Assembly: GCA_934646185.1 (NCBI GenBank) | Contig: CAKUEH010000003.1 | Coordinates: 1 to 64,000 of the forward strand | DNA length: 64,000 bases | Source: an uncultured Oscillospiraceae bacterium | Lineage (GTDB): Bacteria > Bacillota > Clostridia > Oscillospirales > Oscillospiraceae | Direction: 5' to 3' | Shown here: positions 1-8,837 of the stretch, piece after piece | Layout: each line of letters begins with the position of its first letter | Position numbering within the stretch: position 1 is the stretch's first letter | The notes under the pieces: generated by a model | Database searches by the model: none | What the model saw: the letters and a program-made list of their open reading frames with translations, nothing else | Told to the model about the DNA's origin: nothing | Program-made: the position numbers and the translations under genes

Positions 1-75
1 CCGAGTGGCCAAAGGGGACAGACTGTAAATCTGCTGTCAATGACTTCGGTGGTTCGAATCCACCTTCCCCCACCA
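1..75 (+). tRNA. tRNA-Tyr (anticodon GTA), 5' end outside window
   Basis: The segment carries the D-arm onwards of a tRNA: an anticodon loop with GTA at 25-27, a T-arm containing GGTTCGAATCC, and an encoded CCA at 73-75. The first few acceptor-stem bases lie before the window. The GTA anticodon makes it tRNA-Tyr. An integrase gene pointing at it begins about 300 bases away, so this tRNA is the likely attachment gene of the adjacent integrative element. Confidence 0.95.
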
Positions 76-108
76 AACTCCGCATTGAAAGATGCGGAGT
101 TTTTCTTT
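76..108 (+). terminator. Rho-independent terminator of the tRNA-Tyr gene
   Basis: A perfect 10-bp stem (AACTCCGCAT at 76-85 and ATGCGGAGTT at 92-101) is followed by a run of T on the plus strand, immediately after the tRNA CCA end. Confidence 0.9.
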
Positions 109-349
109 ATATTTGGCACTTTCCGAACTATTTTATGTGTTTTTATAAAAGCAGCACCGACTCACGCACGACAATTTTCGGGCGCAAGCCGGTGCTGTTT
201 TTTGTTTTTCCCGCTCCTTTTGACCGTGTGTTGTGGTCAGCGCCGTCCGGCCTGCTGTCTTTCTCTGAGAGACATTGACGCCAACCCTGACGCCAACGGC
301 GATGGGACGAAACGTGCCTGGTTGGACAAAATGAGAGAAAAACGAGAAT
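109..349. other. Integrative-element left end, no convincing gene
   Basis: No convincing gene is seen between the tRNA terminator and the integrase terminator. The only notable structure is a pair of 10-bp direct repeats (TGACGCCAAC at 276-285 and 288-297) with a 12-bp period, which could be integrase arm-binding sites. The exact left boundary of the element cannot be placed because no second copy of the tRNA 3' end was found. Confidence 0.4.
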
Positions 350-376
350 CCCGGCTGCTTTTTTCAGGCAGCCGGG
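350..376 (-). terminator. Terminator downstream of the integrase gene
   Basis: A 9-bp perfect stem (CCCGGCTGC at 350-358, GCAGCCGGG at 368-376) lies 19 bases after the integrase stop codon, followed on the minus strand by a T-rich stretch. Confidence 0.75.
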
Positions 377-394
377 AGTTTGTTTTTGCTGTTT

Positions 395-1552
395 TCAACG
401 TTCTAGCATCTTTGGCATTGCGTTTCCGACGGTTCGCGCTGCTTCCTGCTGCATCCGGCTGGTCGAGTGCGTGTAGACGTTCAGCGTAAATCCTGCGCTG
501 CTGTGACCGAGCATGGTGGAGACCGTTTTCACGTCGACACCGCATTGCAGCGCGGTCGTGGCGAAGCTGTGTCTCAAGTCGTGAAATCTGACGTTCTCCA
601 GCCCAATGTCCTTGCAGATCTTCCGGTGGATCTTTACGATGGCGTCCGGGTGATACATTTCACCGGTCACCGGGGAAGGAAACATGTAGGGATTTTTCGG
701 GTGCTTTGCATGTTCCTCTTCCAGCAGCTTTGCAGCTTCCTCCGGGATGGAAACGTAGCGGACAGAGGTGCTTGATTTGGGAGGGGACACAGTGCCCTGA
801 CCATTGTAGAAGAGGTACTGTTTTGTTACATGAATGGTCTGCGTCTGCGCGTCGTAGTCTGACCAGAGCAGCGCCGCAATTTCACCTTTCCGAAGTCCAG
901 TGGACAGCTCTAAGTAGAACATTGGCAGCACACCGCGCTGTTCTGCCGCGTGCAGGTAGGACTGATAGCGCTCCGATGGAATCACTTGCAGCTCCGGTTT
1001 TGTGATCTTGGGTGGGATACAGAACTCTGCTGGATTGAATGGAATCAGCCGTTCCTGCACCGCGCGCTTCAGCGCGGATTTCAGCATGACGTGGATGCCA
1101 TGCACAGTCGTGCTGCTGAGTCCCGGTTTTTTGGCTTTTGTATCCTCACGAATCCTGCCGTTTTCCAGCAGATCTTTATAAAACTGCTGAATGTCCAGCG
1201 ACGTCAGCTTGTTTAACGGAATATTGCCCAGGCGCGGGATGACATGGTGATCGATGTAGCCCTTGTAGTAACGTGCGGTCGTTTCGCGCACGTTTGGCTG
1301 CGCGTACAGGGAGTACCAAGCCTGTATCCAGCCTGCCACGTTATATTCGCCGGATTTGACCACATCGATCTCGGTTGCTTCTGCCAGTGCTTCTTTCAGT
1401 TTGGTGCGAACCTCCGCCTGCGTTTTTCCGAGAATGCTTTTTCGAATCTGCTTTCCGGTTTCCGGGTCGCGACCTGCGATGTATCGCGCTTCCCAGCGAC
1501 CGTCTTTTCGCTTTCCAATGGTGCCTTCGCCATTGACTCTCTTTTTTGCCAT
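395..1552 (-). CDS. Tyrosine recombinase (site-specific integrase)
   Basis: This 385-residue protein is a phage/ICE-type tyrosine recombinase that would cut and rejoin the attachment sites of the surrounding element. The N-terminus has an AP2-like arm-binding region (GEGTIGKRKDGRWEARY near residues 6-22), then a SAM-like core-binding domain, then the catalytic domain: Arg in GLRKGE near 220, HDLRH near 325, GHSS near 345 and the nucleophilic Tyr in NVYTH near 358. The start at 1552 (MAKKRVNGEG) has an AGGAGG-like site at good spacing; a longer reading to 1579 lacks one. It points toward the tRNA-Tyr gene and is followed by a hairpin terminator. A truncated paralogue lies at 61309-61866. Full length suggests it is still functional. 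Confidence 0.93.
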   Translation of the reverse strand: MAKKRVNGEGTIGKRKDGRWEARYIAGRDPETGKQIRKSILGKTQAEVRTKLKEALAEATEIDVVKSGEYNVAGWIQAWYSLYAQPNVRETTARYYKGYIDHHVIPRLGNIPLNKLTSLDIQQFYKDLLENGRIREDTKAKKPGLSSTTVHGIHVMLKSALKRAVQERLIPFNPAEFCIPPKITKPELQVIPSERYQSYLHAAEQRGVLPMFYLELSTGLRKGEIAALLWSDYDAQTQTIHVTKQYLFYNGQGTVSPPKSSTSVRYVSIPEEAAKLLEEEHAKHPKNPYMFPSPVTGEMYHPDAIVKIHRKICKDIGLENVRFHDLRHSFATTALQCGVDVKTVSTMLGHSSAGFTLNVYTHSTSRMQQEAARTVGNAMPKMLER

Positions 1553-1612
1553 TTGCGTTCCTCCTTTCTGGCAGCTCAAACGAATATCACAAAGACAGCG
1601 AAATAGCTAGTC

Positions 1613-1828
1613 CTAAGTGAGAGAACTTTGCTCGGATTGCTTTTCCAGCCAGTCCAGAAATTTTTCCTGTGAAATGACGATCCTGCGGCCAACCCGGAAC
1701 GCAGGAAAATCTCTGCTGTGCGCAAGGGTATAGGCTCCTGCCTTGGAAATACCGAGCACGGATGCAACATCCATCATGCTCAGCATAAGCGGAAGTTCCC
1801 GCAGGGACTGATAGGTTCTTTTCTCCAT
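1613..1828 (-). CDS. Excisionase-like small HTH protein
   Basis: This 71-residue protein has a MerR/excisionase-type winged helix (MDVASVLGISKAGAYTLA, then FPAFRVGRRIVISQEKFLDWL), the standard helix-turn-helix excisionase layout. It lies directly upstream of the integrase on the same strand, as xis genes usually do, and would steer the recombinase toward excision. The start at 1828 is chosen because AAAGGAGA precedes it; the longer in-frame reading to 1948 runs through the hairpin at 1908-1933. A similar protein is encoded in the second element at 48239-48448. Confidence 0.85.
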   Translation of the reverse strand: MEKRTYQSLRELPLMLSMMDVASVLGISKAGAYTLAHSRDFPAFRVGRRIVISQEKFLDWLEKQSEQSSLT

Positions 1829-1907
1829 GTTGTCTCCTTTCGCGTTACGCGCGCCAGCGCGCGGGTTTCGTGTCACTAGGTGCAGCGTCCCCACCGGGGC
1901 GCAGAAA

Positions 1908-1933
1908 AGCCGACACGCGGGCGCGTGTCGGCT
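1908..1933. repeat. Perfect 10-bp-stem hairpin upstream of the excisionase gene
   Basis: AGCCGACACG (1908-1917) pairs with CGTGTCGGCT (1924-1933) around a 6-base loop, and the sequence ACGGCTTGTGAC follows. A shortened version of the same motif (GCCGACACGG, then GGGCTGTGAC) occurs in the second element near 47780-47815, so this may be a shared origin or regulatory site of these elements. Function unproven. Confidence 0.45.
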
Positions 1934-1993
1934 GACGGCTTGTGACAAAGGTTTTCCCCCGCAGGAGTTGACCTACGGGGGCTTGATTTGGGT

Positions 1994-2395
1994 TCAGGTT
2001 TCGTCGGCTTCCGGCTGTTCCTCTGGTTCATCTTGGGGTGATGCTTCTTCGATGTCATCCAGCGGTGTTTCTGTGACCGGGTCGGTCGGATCGAGCGTTT
2101 CGGCGGCTTCGGCTTCTTCCAGTGCGCGGGTGATGATGTCAACTAAGAAGTCCTTCTTCTTGATGCCGCGCTCCTTGAGGTAGCGGTCGAGGCGGTCAAA
2201 GAGCTCTGCGGGGATCTGCGCGGCTAAGGTTCTCATTTCTCCGGTCATGATTTTTCCATCCTTCCAGTCGTAGTATTCTGTGATCATGGCTTCCACATAC
2301 TCACCGAGGGTCATCCCGGCTTTTTCCTGCTCCCGCCGGACTCTGGTGTGGAGTGCGACCGGCAGCATGGCGCATAGGTTTTTTCGTGTTTCCAT
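1994..2395 (-). CDS. Tandem ribbon-helix-helix-like small protein with acidic tail
   Basis: The 133-residue product appears to contain two related segments: residues about 7-43 (MLPVALHTRVRREQEKAG, then GEYVEAMITEYY) and about 54-95 (AAQIPAELFDRLDRYLKERG, then KKDFLVDIITRALEEAE). Each resembles a ribbon-helix-helix DNA-binding unit of a beta strand and two helices. The C-terminal 35 residues are acidic and proline-rich. Such proteins occur near the integrase end of clostridial conjugative elements and may act as a regulator or accessory relaxosome factor; the role here is inferred. It sits between the excisionase and the cell-wall hydrolase on the same strand, preceded by a GGAG-type ribosome site. 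Confidence 0.6.
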   Translation of the reverse strand: METRKNLCAMLPVALHTRVRREQEKAGMTLGEYVEAMITEYYDWKDGKIMTGEMRTLAAQIPAELFDRLDRYLKERGIKKKDFLVDIITRALEEAEAAETLDPTDPVTETPLDDIEEASPQDEPEEQPEADET

Positions 2396-2498
2396 TGCAA
2401 TCTCCTTTCGCTTTGGTACGCCAAGTATCGCAGGAAAAAGGAAAGAAAGCTATTCACCAGAGCCACCAAAGAACGCCGCACAAACGAAGCAAAGTCGA

Positions 2499-5048
2499 CT
2501 AATCTGTAAACAAATCTGGTCTGGCTGCGACGGCAAAGCCCTCGCGCCCGGTCACGACCACGCCATTCTGCCCGCCGGAGCAGTGGATGACGAGAAGATT
2601 ACCCACACTGTCATAGCCGCAGACGATTCCGACGTGGCTGTCGTCCGCGTAAAAGACGAGATCGCCGGGCAGCGCATCTGACCATGCAATGTTGGTGCAA
2701 TACCCATGCTGCGAGGCTGCGCCACCACCGCGTCCGGGCAGGTATGCACCGCTCGTGGCGTTATAGAATGTCCAGTCTACAAAGCCAGAGCAGTCCAGTC
2801 CGAACGGAAGCACCTTGCCGGTCGAACCGCTGCCGGGTGCAGTGACTGTCGTCGGCGTTCCCCAACGGCTGTCCCATCCGAGGACGAGACTTTTGCCGCC
2901 CCAGAAGTACGTCACCTTTCCGAAAAGCTGATACGCCGTCAGGACAATGGTTTCACGCAGCGGGTCAAGATCATCCGGCAGCGTGCCTTGGATATCCGAA
3001 ATGTCGACGGGGCCGATGGGCGTGCCGTCTGGTTGGTAATTGCCGATTAGGGAAAGGAAGATATCATCATAGTCCGGTTTCAGCAGTTCTTCGAGCATTT
3101 CCCATTGCTGGTCGGTGAAACCGTACTCATCTGCCATTTGCATGGCGTCCTTGATCTGTGCGGAGATATGCAGCGTTGTGATCCGCTCGCCGTCTACGAT
3201 TCTGGTCGTCAATTCGTATTCGAGCTTGTTGGCATCGAAGAAAATTTCCCGCAGAAGCTGGAGCTTTTCCTCATCCATCGTCATAACGTCCAGCCCGTGT
3301 TCCTCGTCAGTCGAGACCTTGACCGCGTACACAGCCAGCACATTCCGCCAGTTCTGCAGCATGGCCGCTTCCATGCCCTCCTGCATATCCAGCTCGTCGT
3401 ATGGATGATCCTCCATGATACAGTAGATTTCATCGGTGAACTCGCCGTTCAGCGTCGCAACGGCGTCCGGAATCTTGATTTCCGTACCGGTATCCTCACC
3501 GGCGAACAGGATTCCAAGCGGCGAAGCGAACAGCATCCCCACGAGCAGGATCACCACAACAACGGAAACTGCCGCCGCGCCGCCTGCGCCAATGGCCGCA
3601 GCCAGCTTTTCTGCCGCTGCCACGATTGCCCGCAGGACTTTCTTCCCAGCCTCCTTTGCGACTTTTGCCGTTTTGATTGCTGTATCCCGAAGCACCTGCC
3701 CTTTGCGGATGACAGTTGCGGCCTGCTTGGGAGCAGCCGCCGACGCTTTGCTGGGCAAGGCTTTTGCGGAAGGTGTGGTGGACTTGATTTTCGCTTTCGA
3801 GGCTGTTTTGATCTTCTGCTTTTTTACGAAAGCCGGTCGCGCCTGTTTCTGGACACGCGCAGGCTTTGTCGGAGTGACATTCCTGCTCGCTGGCATAGTG
3901 ACTGTTTCATTCGCTAATGTAGGTTGACATAATTTCGGTTCGCCGTGAGCGGCTTTCATTCCAGTTTGCCGCACTGCCTGCTGTGGGTTTGCCTGCACGG
4001 GCGTTACCTGTGTCGGTTGCTGCGCTGCAATGTACTTTTGCTTGCTCTTGATGTCCGGAAGCGGTGGCTGTGGAACTTCCGGCTTCGTGGGTTCTATATC
4101 GGCGGGCATGGAAGCTGTCTGCGGCTGCCGCGTTCGGATCTGCGGCAGAGCTGGCTGCTCCTGCTCCGCACTATGGGAAACGTGGATTTTTTGCTGTTCA
4201 CGAACAGTTTCCCGTGTACGGATGACCGGCGAAAATGTTTTGGAATCTGTGAGCATATCTTCAATACCGCTCGCTTCTTCCTTGAGAAGATGTTGTTTTT
4301 TCCGTTTCTTTCGGATGTACTCTTTCGTCTTGATTTCAGGAAGCGCGAACTGTGTGGTATCCGGTTTTAGCGCAGCAGGAATTTCTCGCAGAGAAGAAAT
4401 GGGCGGTTTTTCTCTTGGCAGAGTCCGTGCTGATGGCTGCACCGTCGGCGTTGTCGCAGGTGCAGCCGGTTTTTTGACCACAGGAGCATGTCCAAACGGT
4501 CGCTGTTCTGCCAGAGTAGACTTTGTGGCAGACAGTTGTGTCAGGCTGCAATTATTCCGCTCTTTTGGCTGACGCGCAGCCGTTTTCACTGCTTCTACTT
4601 GCTTTTTGGGCTGTTGGGCGTTTGCAGGAGGAACCGGTTTCTCCCTAATTGGAGAAGCCGATTCGCGCACAGACTGATTTCCCTGTGGCTGGCTTTGTGG
4701 TGGATATTCCCTCGGTGCCGTAGTAGAATGCTGGGGCTGCGGACGTTCGTGTTGGGGAACAGATTTTGTTCTGGCTTCCCGCTGCGGTTCGGATTTTGTT
4801 TTCGGCAGCCTGTGGGCTGCCTTTTCTGCCAGACGGCTGACTTGCCGCACGGCATGGTCGGCGGTATCCGTGATTTTGCCGCTCTCATAGCGATCTTCCG
4901 ACTGCCCATCCTGTGCTGCGTCGCGAAGCTCCTGCCGAAGCTGCTGAAAGGACGCATCCGCGCCGCGGCGGAAGACTGCCTGCGGTGCGGATTTGAGCGT
5001 TTCGACGGCTCTCGCTTTCAGCGACGATTTTTCTTTGACCTCCCGCAT
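2499..5048 (-). CDS. CD1108-family conjugation protein with NlpC/P60 peptidase domain
   Basis: This 849-residue protein would open the cell wall for the conjugation machine. Residues 1 to about 470 are a long low-complexity region rich in Pro, Gln, Lys and Ala. One strong membrane segment lies near 490-515 (AAAVSVVVVILLVGMLFA). The extracellular C-terminus is an NlpC/P60 domain with catalytic Cys in LDCSGFVDW near 752 and His in DDSHVGIVCGYD near 807. The layout matches the CD1108-type mobile-element proteins of Tn916-like and clostridial ICEs, functional counterparts of VirB1/Tn916 Orf14. Its stop and start join closely with neighbours, and the virB4 stop coincides with its start codon. It appears intact. 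Confidence 0.88.
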   Translation of the reverse strand: MREVKEKSSLKARAVETLKSAPQAVFRRGADASFQQLRQELRDAAQDGQSEDRYESGKITDTADHAVRQVSRLAEKAAHRLPKTKSEPQREARTKSVPQHERPQPQHSTTAPREYPPQSQPQGNQSVRESASPIREKPVPPANAQQPKKQVEAVKTAARQPKERNNCSLTQLSATKSTLAEQRPFGHAPVVKKPAAPATTPTVQPSARTLPREKPPISSLREIPAALKPDTTQFALPEIKTKEYIRKKRKKQHLLKEEASGIEDMLTDSKTFSPVIRTRETVREQQKIHVSHSAEQEQPALPQIRTRQPQTASMPADIEPTKPEVPQPPLPDIKSKQKYIAAQQPTQVTPVQANPQQAVRQTGMKAAHGEPKLCQPTLANETVTMPASRNVTPTKPARVQKQARPAFVKKQKIKTASKAKIKSTTPSAKALPSKASAAAPKQAATVIRKGQVLRDTAIKTAKVAKEAGKKVLRAIVAAAEKLAAAIGAGGAAAVSVVVVILLVGMLFASPLGILFAGEDTGTEIKIPDAVATLNGEFTDEIYCIMEDHPYDELDMQEGMEAAMLQNWRNVLAVYAVKVSTDEEHGLDVMTMDEEKLQLLREIFFDANKLEYELTTRIVDGERITTLHISAQIKDAMQMADEYGFTDQQWEMLEELLKPDYDDIFLSLIGNYQPDGTPIGPVDISDIQGTLPDDLDPLRETIVLTAYQLFGKVTYFWGGKSLVLGWDSRWGTPTTVTAPGSGSTGKVLPFGLDCSGFVDWTFYNATSGAYLPGRGGGAASQHGYCTNIAWSDALPGDLVFYADDSHVGIVCGYDSVGNLLVIHCSGGQNGVVVTGREGFAVAARPDLFTD

Positions 5049-7390
5049 TACGACGCCTGCTCCACCCGTTCAGACATTTTTGTCGTCATCAGCTGGTACA
5101 ACCTGCCGTTTTTCGGAAAATGATCCGCGAAAGGTACGATGGTGCTGCCGCACTTGAGAAGTCCATGTCCAAAGTCTACGCCTGAAATGTACGAGAGCTG
5201 GTTGTCCGAAATATTGAGCAGCCGCGCCAGCTCGATCCGGTCCGTACTCGCCTGATTGAGCATGAGCAGAAATTCACTGTTTGCAAGCATCGTTCTTGCC
5301 GTGTGAGATTGCAGCAGGTCATCGACATTCTGCGTCAGTCCCGTGCCGCAGGCACCGTATTTGCGCATCCGCTTCCAGAGCGTGAACAGGAAATTGGCAC
5401 TGTATTCGTGCTGAAACAGCAGGTAAATTTCGTCAATATATAACCATGTATTTTTACCGAGTTTTCGGTTGCGGATGATGCGGTTGAATACGCTGTCCAG
5501 CACAACGAGCATACCGACCGGCAGGAGCTGTTTTCCAAGGTCGCGGATATCGTAGCAGAGAATGCGGGAATTGGTATCCACGTTCGTGTACTTGGCAAAG
5601 GTGTTGAGACTGCCCTCCGTGAACAGTTCCAGAGATAGCGCAACGTCCCGCGCTTCGGGTTCCGGCTGCTCCAGGAGCGCGGCGTGGAAGTCCTGCAGCG
5701 TCGGGGCCGCGCCGAGATAGCCGTTTCGGATGAACTCGCGGTAGACCTGGGCAGTACACCTGTCAATGATGGATTTCTCTTTTGCAGACAGCTTGCCCGC
5801 GCCCACGAGCTGTTCACAGAGGGACAATAAGAATTCGGATTTCAGCACAACTGGATTGTCGCCGTCATTGTAGCCGGACTCCATATCGAGGGCGTTGATA
5901 TGATTGGGCGAAGTCGCGGAAATTTCAATGACCTCGCCGCCCAAACCCTCGACCAGCGGGCGATATTCGGCTTCCGGATCGATGATGATAATGTCGTCAT
6001 TTGTGGACAGCGCGATCTCCGTGATCTCGCGCTTGGCCGCAAAGGATTTGCCGGAGCCGGAGACGCCGAGGATGAAGCCATTGCCGTTCAAAAGCTCCTT
6101 GCGGTCGGCAAGGATGAGATTTTTGGAGATGGCGTTCTGCCCGTAGTAGATGCCGTGTCGGTGCCGAATTTCCTGTGCCTTGAACGGCATGAGAACGGCG
6201 AGGGCTTCTGTGGTCAGCGTCCGCAGCGCGTCAATGCGCCGCAAACCGAGCGGCAGCGCGGTGATCAAGCCCTCCTGCTGCTGAAAGCTCAGCTTTGCAA
6301 GCTGACACAGGTGTTTTCTTGCGATAGACTGGAGCGTTTCCGTGTCGCTGTCCAGCTTCTCTTTGCTGTCTGCCAGATGCACGAGCGTAACCACGGCGAA
6401 CAGCATCCGCTGGTCGCGGGTCGTGAGATCGTCCAGCATCTCGCGGGTTTCCTTGCGCTGCTGTTCCAGATCATACGGCACAACAGCAGAAAAGTTCTGA
6501 TTGCTGTTCTGCCGCCGCTGCCAGTTGGTGACGTTCGTCTCCACGCCGAGCAGCTTGTTTTCTACCTCGCGCACCGCTTCGTCGGTCGGCACAGGGATCA
6601 TGTCGATGGAGAGCATCATGCGCCGGTTGAGGTCGGTCAACTCCAGAATCATGCTGTCTTTGATGTAGCTGGCGTAGTCCTTGAGGAACAGCACACGACC
6701 ATAATGACTTCCCATTTTGAAGTAGTCCCGATGAAACTCCAAGCTGTCCGGGCAGATCGTGTCCTTGAGATTATGCCCGCGCTTCATGGCTGTTTGCAGG
6801 TCGAACGGAAGCGCAGCTTCGTCCGGACGGAAAAAGCCGCGCAGCACATCCAGCCGCTCGGCAGCGTCCAGCTCGTTGGAGGACGAATTGAGCCGCGAGA
6901 GTTTAGAGGAAACCTCACCTGTCACGCGAGAAAAGAATGTGCGCGCTTCGTCTACATCCTTTTTGTGAACGGAAACCGTGATAAACCGCTCCTGTTCCAC
7001 GCTGGCGGAGCTGCCGGAGATCTTGCTTTCCAGCATTCCGTTGAACTCGTCCACGAATCCGTCAAGACTGTCTCCGCGTTGCGGGAGCAGAACGGTATCT
7101 TCAAACGCCTGCCGGTTGACCTGCTTGTTGCAGATCGTGAGCTTGGTGGTCGAGCCGCTGTCCAGCGCGTTCAGCAGTTCGCTGTAGCCGAGGAACATCG
7201 CAGTCTTGTCCTCTTTGGACGCAATGGCATAGTTGATGTCCGAAAAGCGCAGCGTTCTGGAATATTTCGTGCCAAACTGAAAAATCCCATCCGCGAAGAT
7301 CCGCTGGATGGGAATGACGTCCTGCACACTGCGCGGGATCTTGTAGGCTGTTCGGTCCTGCTTGATGGTGTTGTTGAGGGTTTTAATCAA
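5048..7390 (-). CDS. VirB4-like conjugation ATPase
   Basis: This 780-residue cytoplasmic/membrane-associated ATPase powers type IV secretion. It has the TraC/VirB4 N-terminal region, then a P-loop GVSGSGKS near residue 443, a Walker-B-like IIIIDPEAEY shortly after, and a second acidic motif LYIDEIYLLF near 645. The length is normal for the family. The gene overlaps the end of the PrgI gene by 8 bases and abuts the NlpC/P60 gene, a typical prgI-virB4-peptidase operon. No lesion is visible, in contrast to virD4 and virB6 in the same element. Confidence 0.93.
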   Translation of the reverse strand: MIKTLNNTIKQDRTAYKIPRSVQDVIPIQRIFADGIFQFGTKYSRTLRFSDINYAIASKEDKTAMFLGYSELLNALDSGSTTKLTICNKQVNRQAFEDTVLLPQRGDSLDGFVDEFNGMLESKISGSSASVEQERFITVSVHKKDVDEARTFFSRVTGEVSSKLSRLNSSSNELDAAERLDVLRGFFRPDEAALPFDLQTAMKRGHNLKDTICPDSLEFHRDYFKMGSHYGRVLFLKDYASYIKDSMILELTDLNRRMMLSIDMIPVPTDEAVREVENKLLGVETNVTNWQRRQNSNQNFSAVVPYDLEQQRKETREMLDDLTTRDQRMLFAVVTLVHLADSKEKLDSDTETLQSIARKHLCQLAKLSFQQQEGLITALPLGLRRIDALRTLTTEALAVLMPFKAQEIRHRHGIYYGQNAISKNLILADRKELLNGNGFILGVSGSGKSFAAKREITEIALSTNDDIIIIDPEAEYRPLVEGLGGEVIEISATSPNHINALDMESGYNDGDNPVVLKSEFLLSLCEQLVGAGKLSAKEKSIIDRCTAQVYREFIRNGYLGAAPTLQDFHAALLEQPEPEARDVALSLELFTEGSLNTFAKYTNVDTNSRILCYDIRDLGKQLLPVGMLVVLDSVFNRIIRNRKLGKNTWLYIDEIYLLFQHEYSANFLFTLWKRMRKYGACGTGLTQNVDDLLQSHTARTMLANSEFLLMLNQASTDRIELARLLNISDNQLSYISGVDFGHGLLKCGSTIVPFADHFPKNGRLYQLMTTKMSERVEQAS

Positions 7391-7808
7391 GTGTCAGCAC
7401 CTCCCGCATGGAATTGGAATCCAGAAGCAATTCTGCATATAGATTCTGTGGATGATATGCGAGCGTGCGTGGGCAGAGAATTTCTGACCGGATGACCGCC
7501 AGCAGGAAGCGCTCCGCGGGCATGCCGTTGTAGGTAAAAAAGCCGCACATGGCAAACGGAAATGCAGCCAGCATGCACACCCAGCCGACCTCTGCCGCGC
7601 CGATGAGCGGCTTCAGGCAAAAGTACGCGCCGACCGCCACGCCGATGGCGAGCAGCGCGAACACCATCTGCCGCAGCGATAAGCCGAACAGGATGCTCTC
7701 CTGATACCGCTGAATTTCTTTGTTGATTTTAACTTCGATGATGAATCCCTCCAATTTTTCAGTTTTTTTGGATTGACCCTTGAACTTTTCCTTGTTCCAA
7801 GCTAACAT
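7383..7808 (-). CDS. PrgI-family conjugation membrane protein (VirB3-like)
   Basis: Family-type sequence begins at IEVKINKEIQRYQESILFG and continues with two membrane segments (near FALLAIGVAVGAYFCL and GWVCMLAAFPFAMCGFF), then RFLLAVIRSEILCP. This is the short PrgI protein that partners VirB4. The reading as given starts at an ATG with a poor ribosome site and a 25-residue Lys-rich N-terminus. A strong GGAGGG site instead lies just before an ATC ATC GAA triplet (about 7738), exactly where PrgI homologues normally begin with Met. The true start is therefore uncertain and may be a non-canonical ATC. Confidence 0.85.
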   Translation of the reverse strand: MLAWNKEKFKGQSKKTEKLEGFIIEVKINKEIQRYQESILFGLSLRQMVFALLAIGVAVGAYFCLKPLIGAAEVGWVCMLAAFPFAMCGFFTYNGMPAERFLLAVIRSEILCPRTLAYHPQNLYAELLLDSNSMREVLTLD

Positions 7809-7837
7809 GGCACAAATTCTCTAAAGGAGGTCGTGCC

Positions 7838-8074
7838 ATGCTGATGATCGTATTTGGGGCGGGCTGTTTGCTCCTGTCTGTACTGTTTCATGCCGCGTCG
7901 CTTCTGCACCTCGGTCTGCCGCTTTTGTACGCGCTGATCGTGCCGACGCTGTTTTCCGGCTGGTACTACAGCCACTACGCACTGGCGAATGGGATCTGGT
8001 ACGCGCTCATTGTCCTGGGACTGATTTCGTGGGCCGTGTCGCTGGTGCGGAAAATTCGCAGTGTTATCCGCTGA
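7838..8074 (+). CDS. Small membrane protein, function unknown
   Basis: The 78-residue product is almost entirely hydrophobic, with two or three predicted membrane segments (MLMIVFGAGCLLLSVLF, LLYALIVPTLFSGWYY, ALIVLGLISWAVSLV) and a basic C-terminus. An excellent AAAGGAGG site lies 7 bases ahead of the ATG. It is divergent from the conjugation genes and precedes the DUF3791/DUF3990 operon. No family is recognised; an immunity, holin-like or accessory role cannot be told apart from sequence. Confidence 0.6.
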   Translation: MLMIVFGAGCLLLSVLFHAASLLHLGLPLLYALIVPTLFSGWYYSHYALANGIWYALIVLGLISWAVSLVRKIRSVIR

Positions 8075-8084
8075 TGCGTTCTGC

Positions 8085-8112
8085 TTGAAAAAATCTATGG
8101 TTTGGATATAAT
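8085..8112 (+). promoter_or_regulatory. Promoter of the DUF3791/DUF3990 operon
   Basis: A -35-like TTGAAA (8085-8090) and a consensus -10 TATAAT (8107-8112) are separated by 16 bases, about 20 bases ahead of the ATG at 8134 and its GGGGG ribosome site. Confidence 0.65.
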
Positions 8113-8133
8113 AGAATGAAAGGGGGCGTTCGT

Positions 8134-8331
8134 ATGAGTACATTATCCTTCAAAGCGTTTTGCATTGAATACTATGCCGCGCATATCGGGCGGCCCAGCA
8201 ATGAGGTTTACGCGCTGTTTGAACAAACGGGACTTCTGAAGCTGCTCGACGAAGATTATGAAGATTTGCACGGCATGAGTATGGAATACCTGATGCAGTT
8301 CTTCGACCGGTATCTGGAGGGCGCGGCATGA
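8134..8331 (+). CDS. DUF3791-like small protein
   Basis: This 65-residue helical protein contains AHIGRPSNEVYALFEQTG and EDYEDLHGMSMEYLMQFFDR, a pattern known from DUF3791 proteins, which commonly sit in front of a DUF3990 gene. Start at 8134 (MSTLSF) is preferred over the upstream ATG at 8116 because AGGGGG lies at proper spacing before it. Its stop overlaps the start of the DUF3990 gene by four bases (ATGA), implying translational coupling. An antitoxin or partner role is plausible but inferred. Confidence 0.7.
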   Translation: MSTLSFKAFCIEYYAAHIGRPSNEVYALFEQTGLLKLLDEDYEDLHGMSMEYLMQFFDRYLEGAA

Positions 8332-8837
8332 TTTTGTATCACGGAAGCACAATGGAGGTTTCGCAGCCGCGTATTCTCAAATCTGAAATCGGTCGTGACT
8401 TTGGTTTTGCATTCTACACCACGGATATTCAAGCACAGGCTGAACGTTGGGCCAGACGCCGCGCCATGATCGAGAGCCGCCGTACAAAAACAGAGGTTCA
8501 GCCCATTGTCAGCGTGTATGAATGGGATGAAGATGCCGCAAAGCAGCTTCAATTCTTGCGGTTTGACGGCGCAAGTATGGATTGGCTGGATTTAGTCGTG
8601 ACCTGCCGCAGCCAGACAGACTATTCTCACGGCTATGACATCGTCGAGGGCAAAATCGCAAACGACAATGTCGGTGAGACCGTTTCCTATGTCATGCAGG
8701 GAATCATGCGCAAAGAAGACGCGATCGAGCGTTTGCGGTTTGAACAAATCAATAATCAAATCGCATTCTGCACGGAAGCTGCCTTGCATACGCTTCATTT
8801 TCAGAACAGCTATATCTGCGGGAGTGTGAACCCATGA
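8328..8837 (+). CDS. DUF3990-family protein, ADP-ribosyltransferase-like
   Basis: The 169-residue protein begins LYHGSTMEV and continues GRDFGFAFYTTDIQAQAERWA. The N-terminal H-G-S and the G-F-A-F-Y-T-T pattern fit the ART-like fold assigned to DUF3990 proteins, several of which are thought to be toxins that modify targets with NAD. It is sandwiched between two small genes with ATGA overlaps on both sides, a toxin-antitoxin-like arrangement. The substrate cannot be told from sequence. Confidence 0.7.
   Translation: MILYHGSTMEVSQPRILKSEIGRDFGFAFYTTDIQAQAERWARRRAMIESRRTKTEVQPIVSVYEWDEDAAKQLQFLRFDGASMDWLDLVVTCRSQTDYSHGYDIVEGKIANDNVGETVSYVMQGIMRKEDAIERLRFEQINNQIAFCTEAALHTLHFQNSYICGSVNP

Noticed and set aside
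40..489. Plus-strand frame of 149 codons across the tRNA end and integrase terminator
   Set aside because: It overlaps the tRNA and terminators and has no known domain.
5900..7495. Plus-strand frame of 531 codons opposite virB4
   Set aside because: Antisense to an intact ATPase gene; no family pattern.
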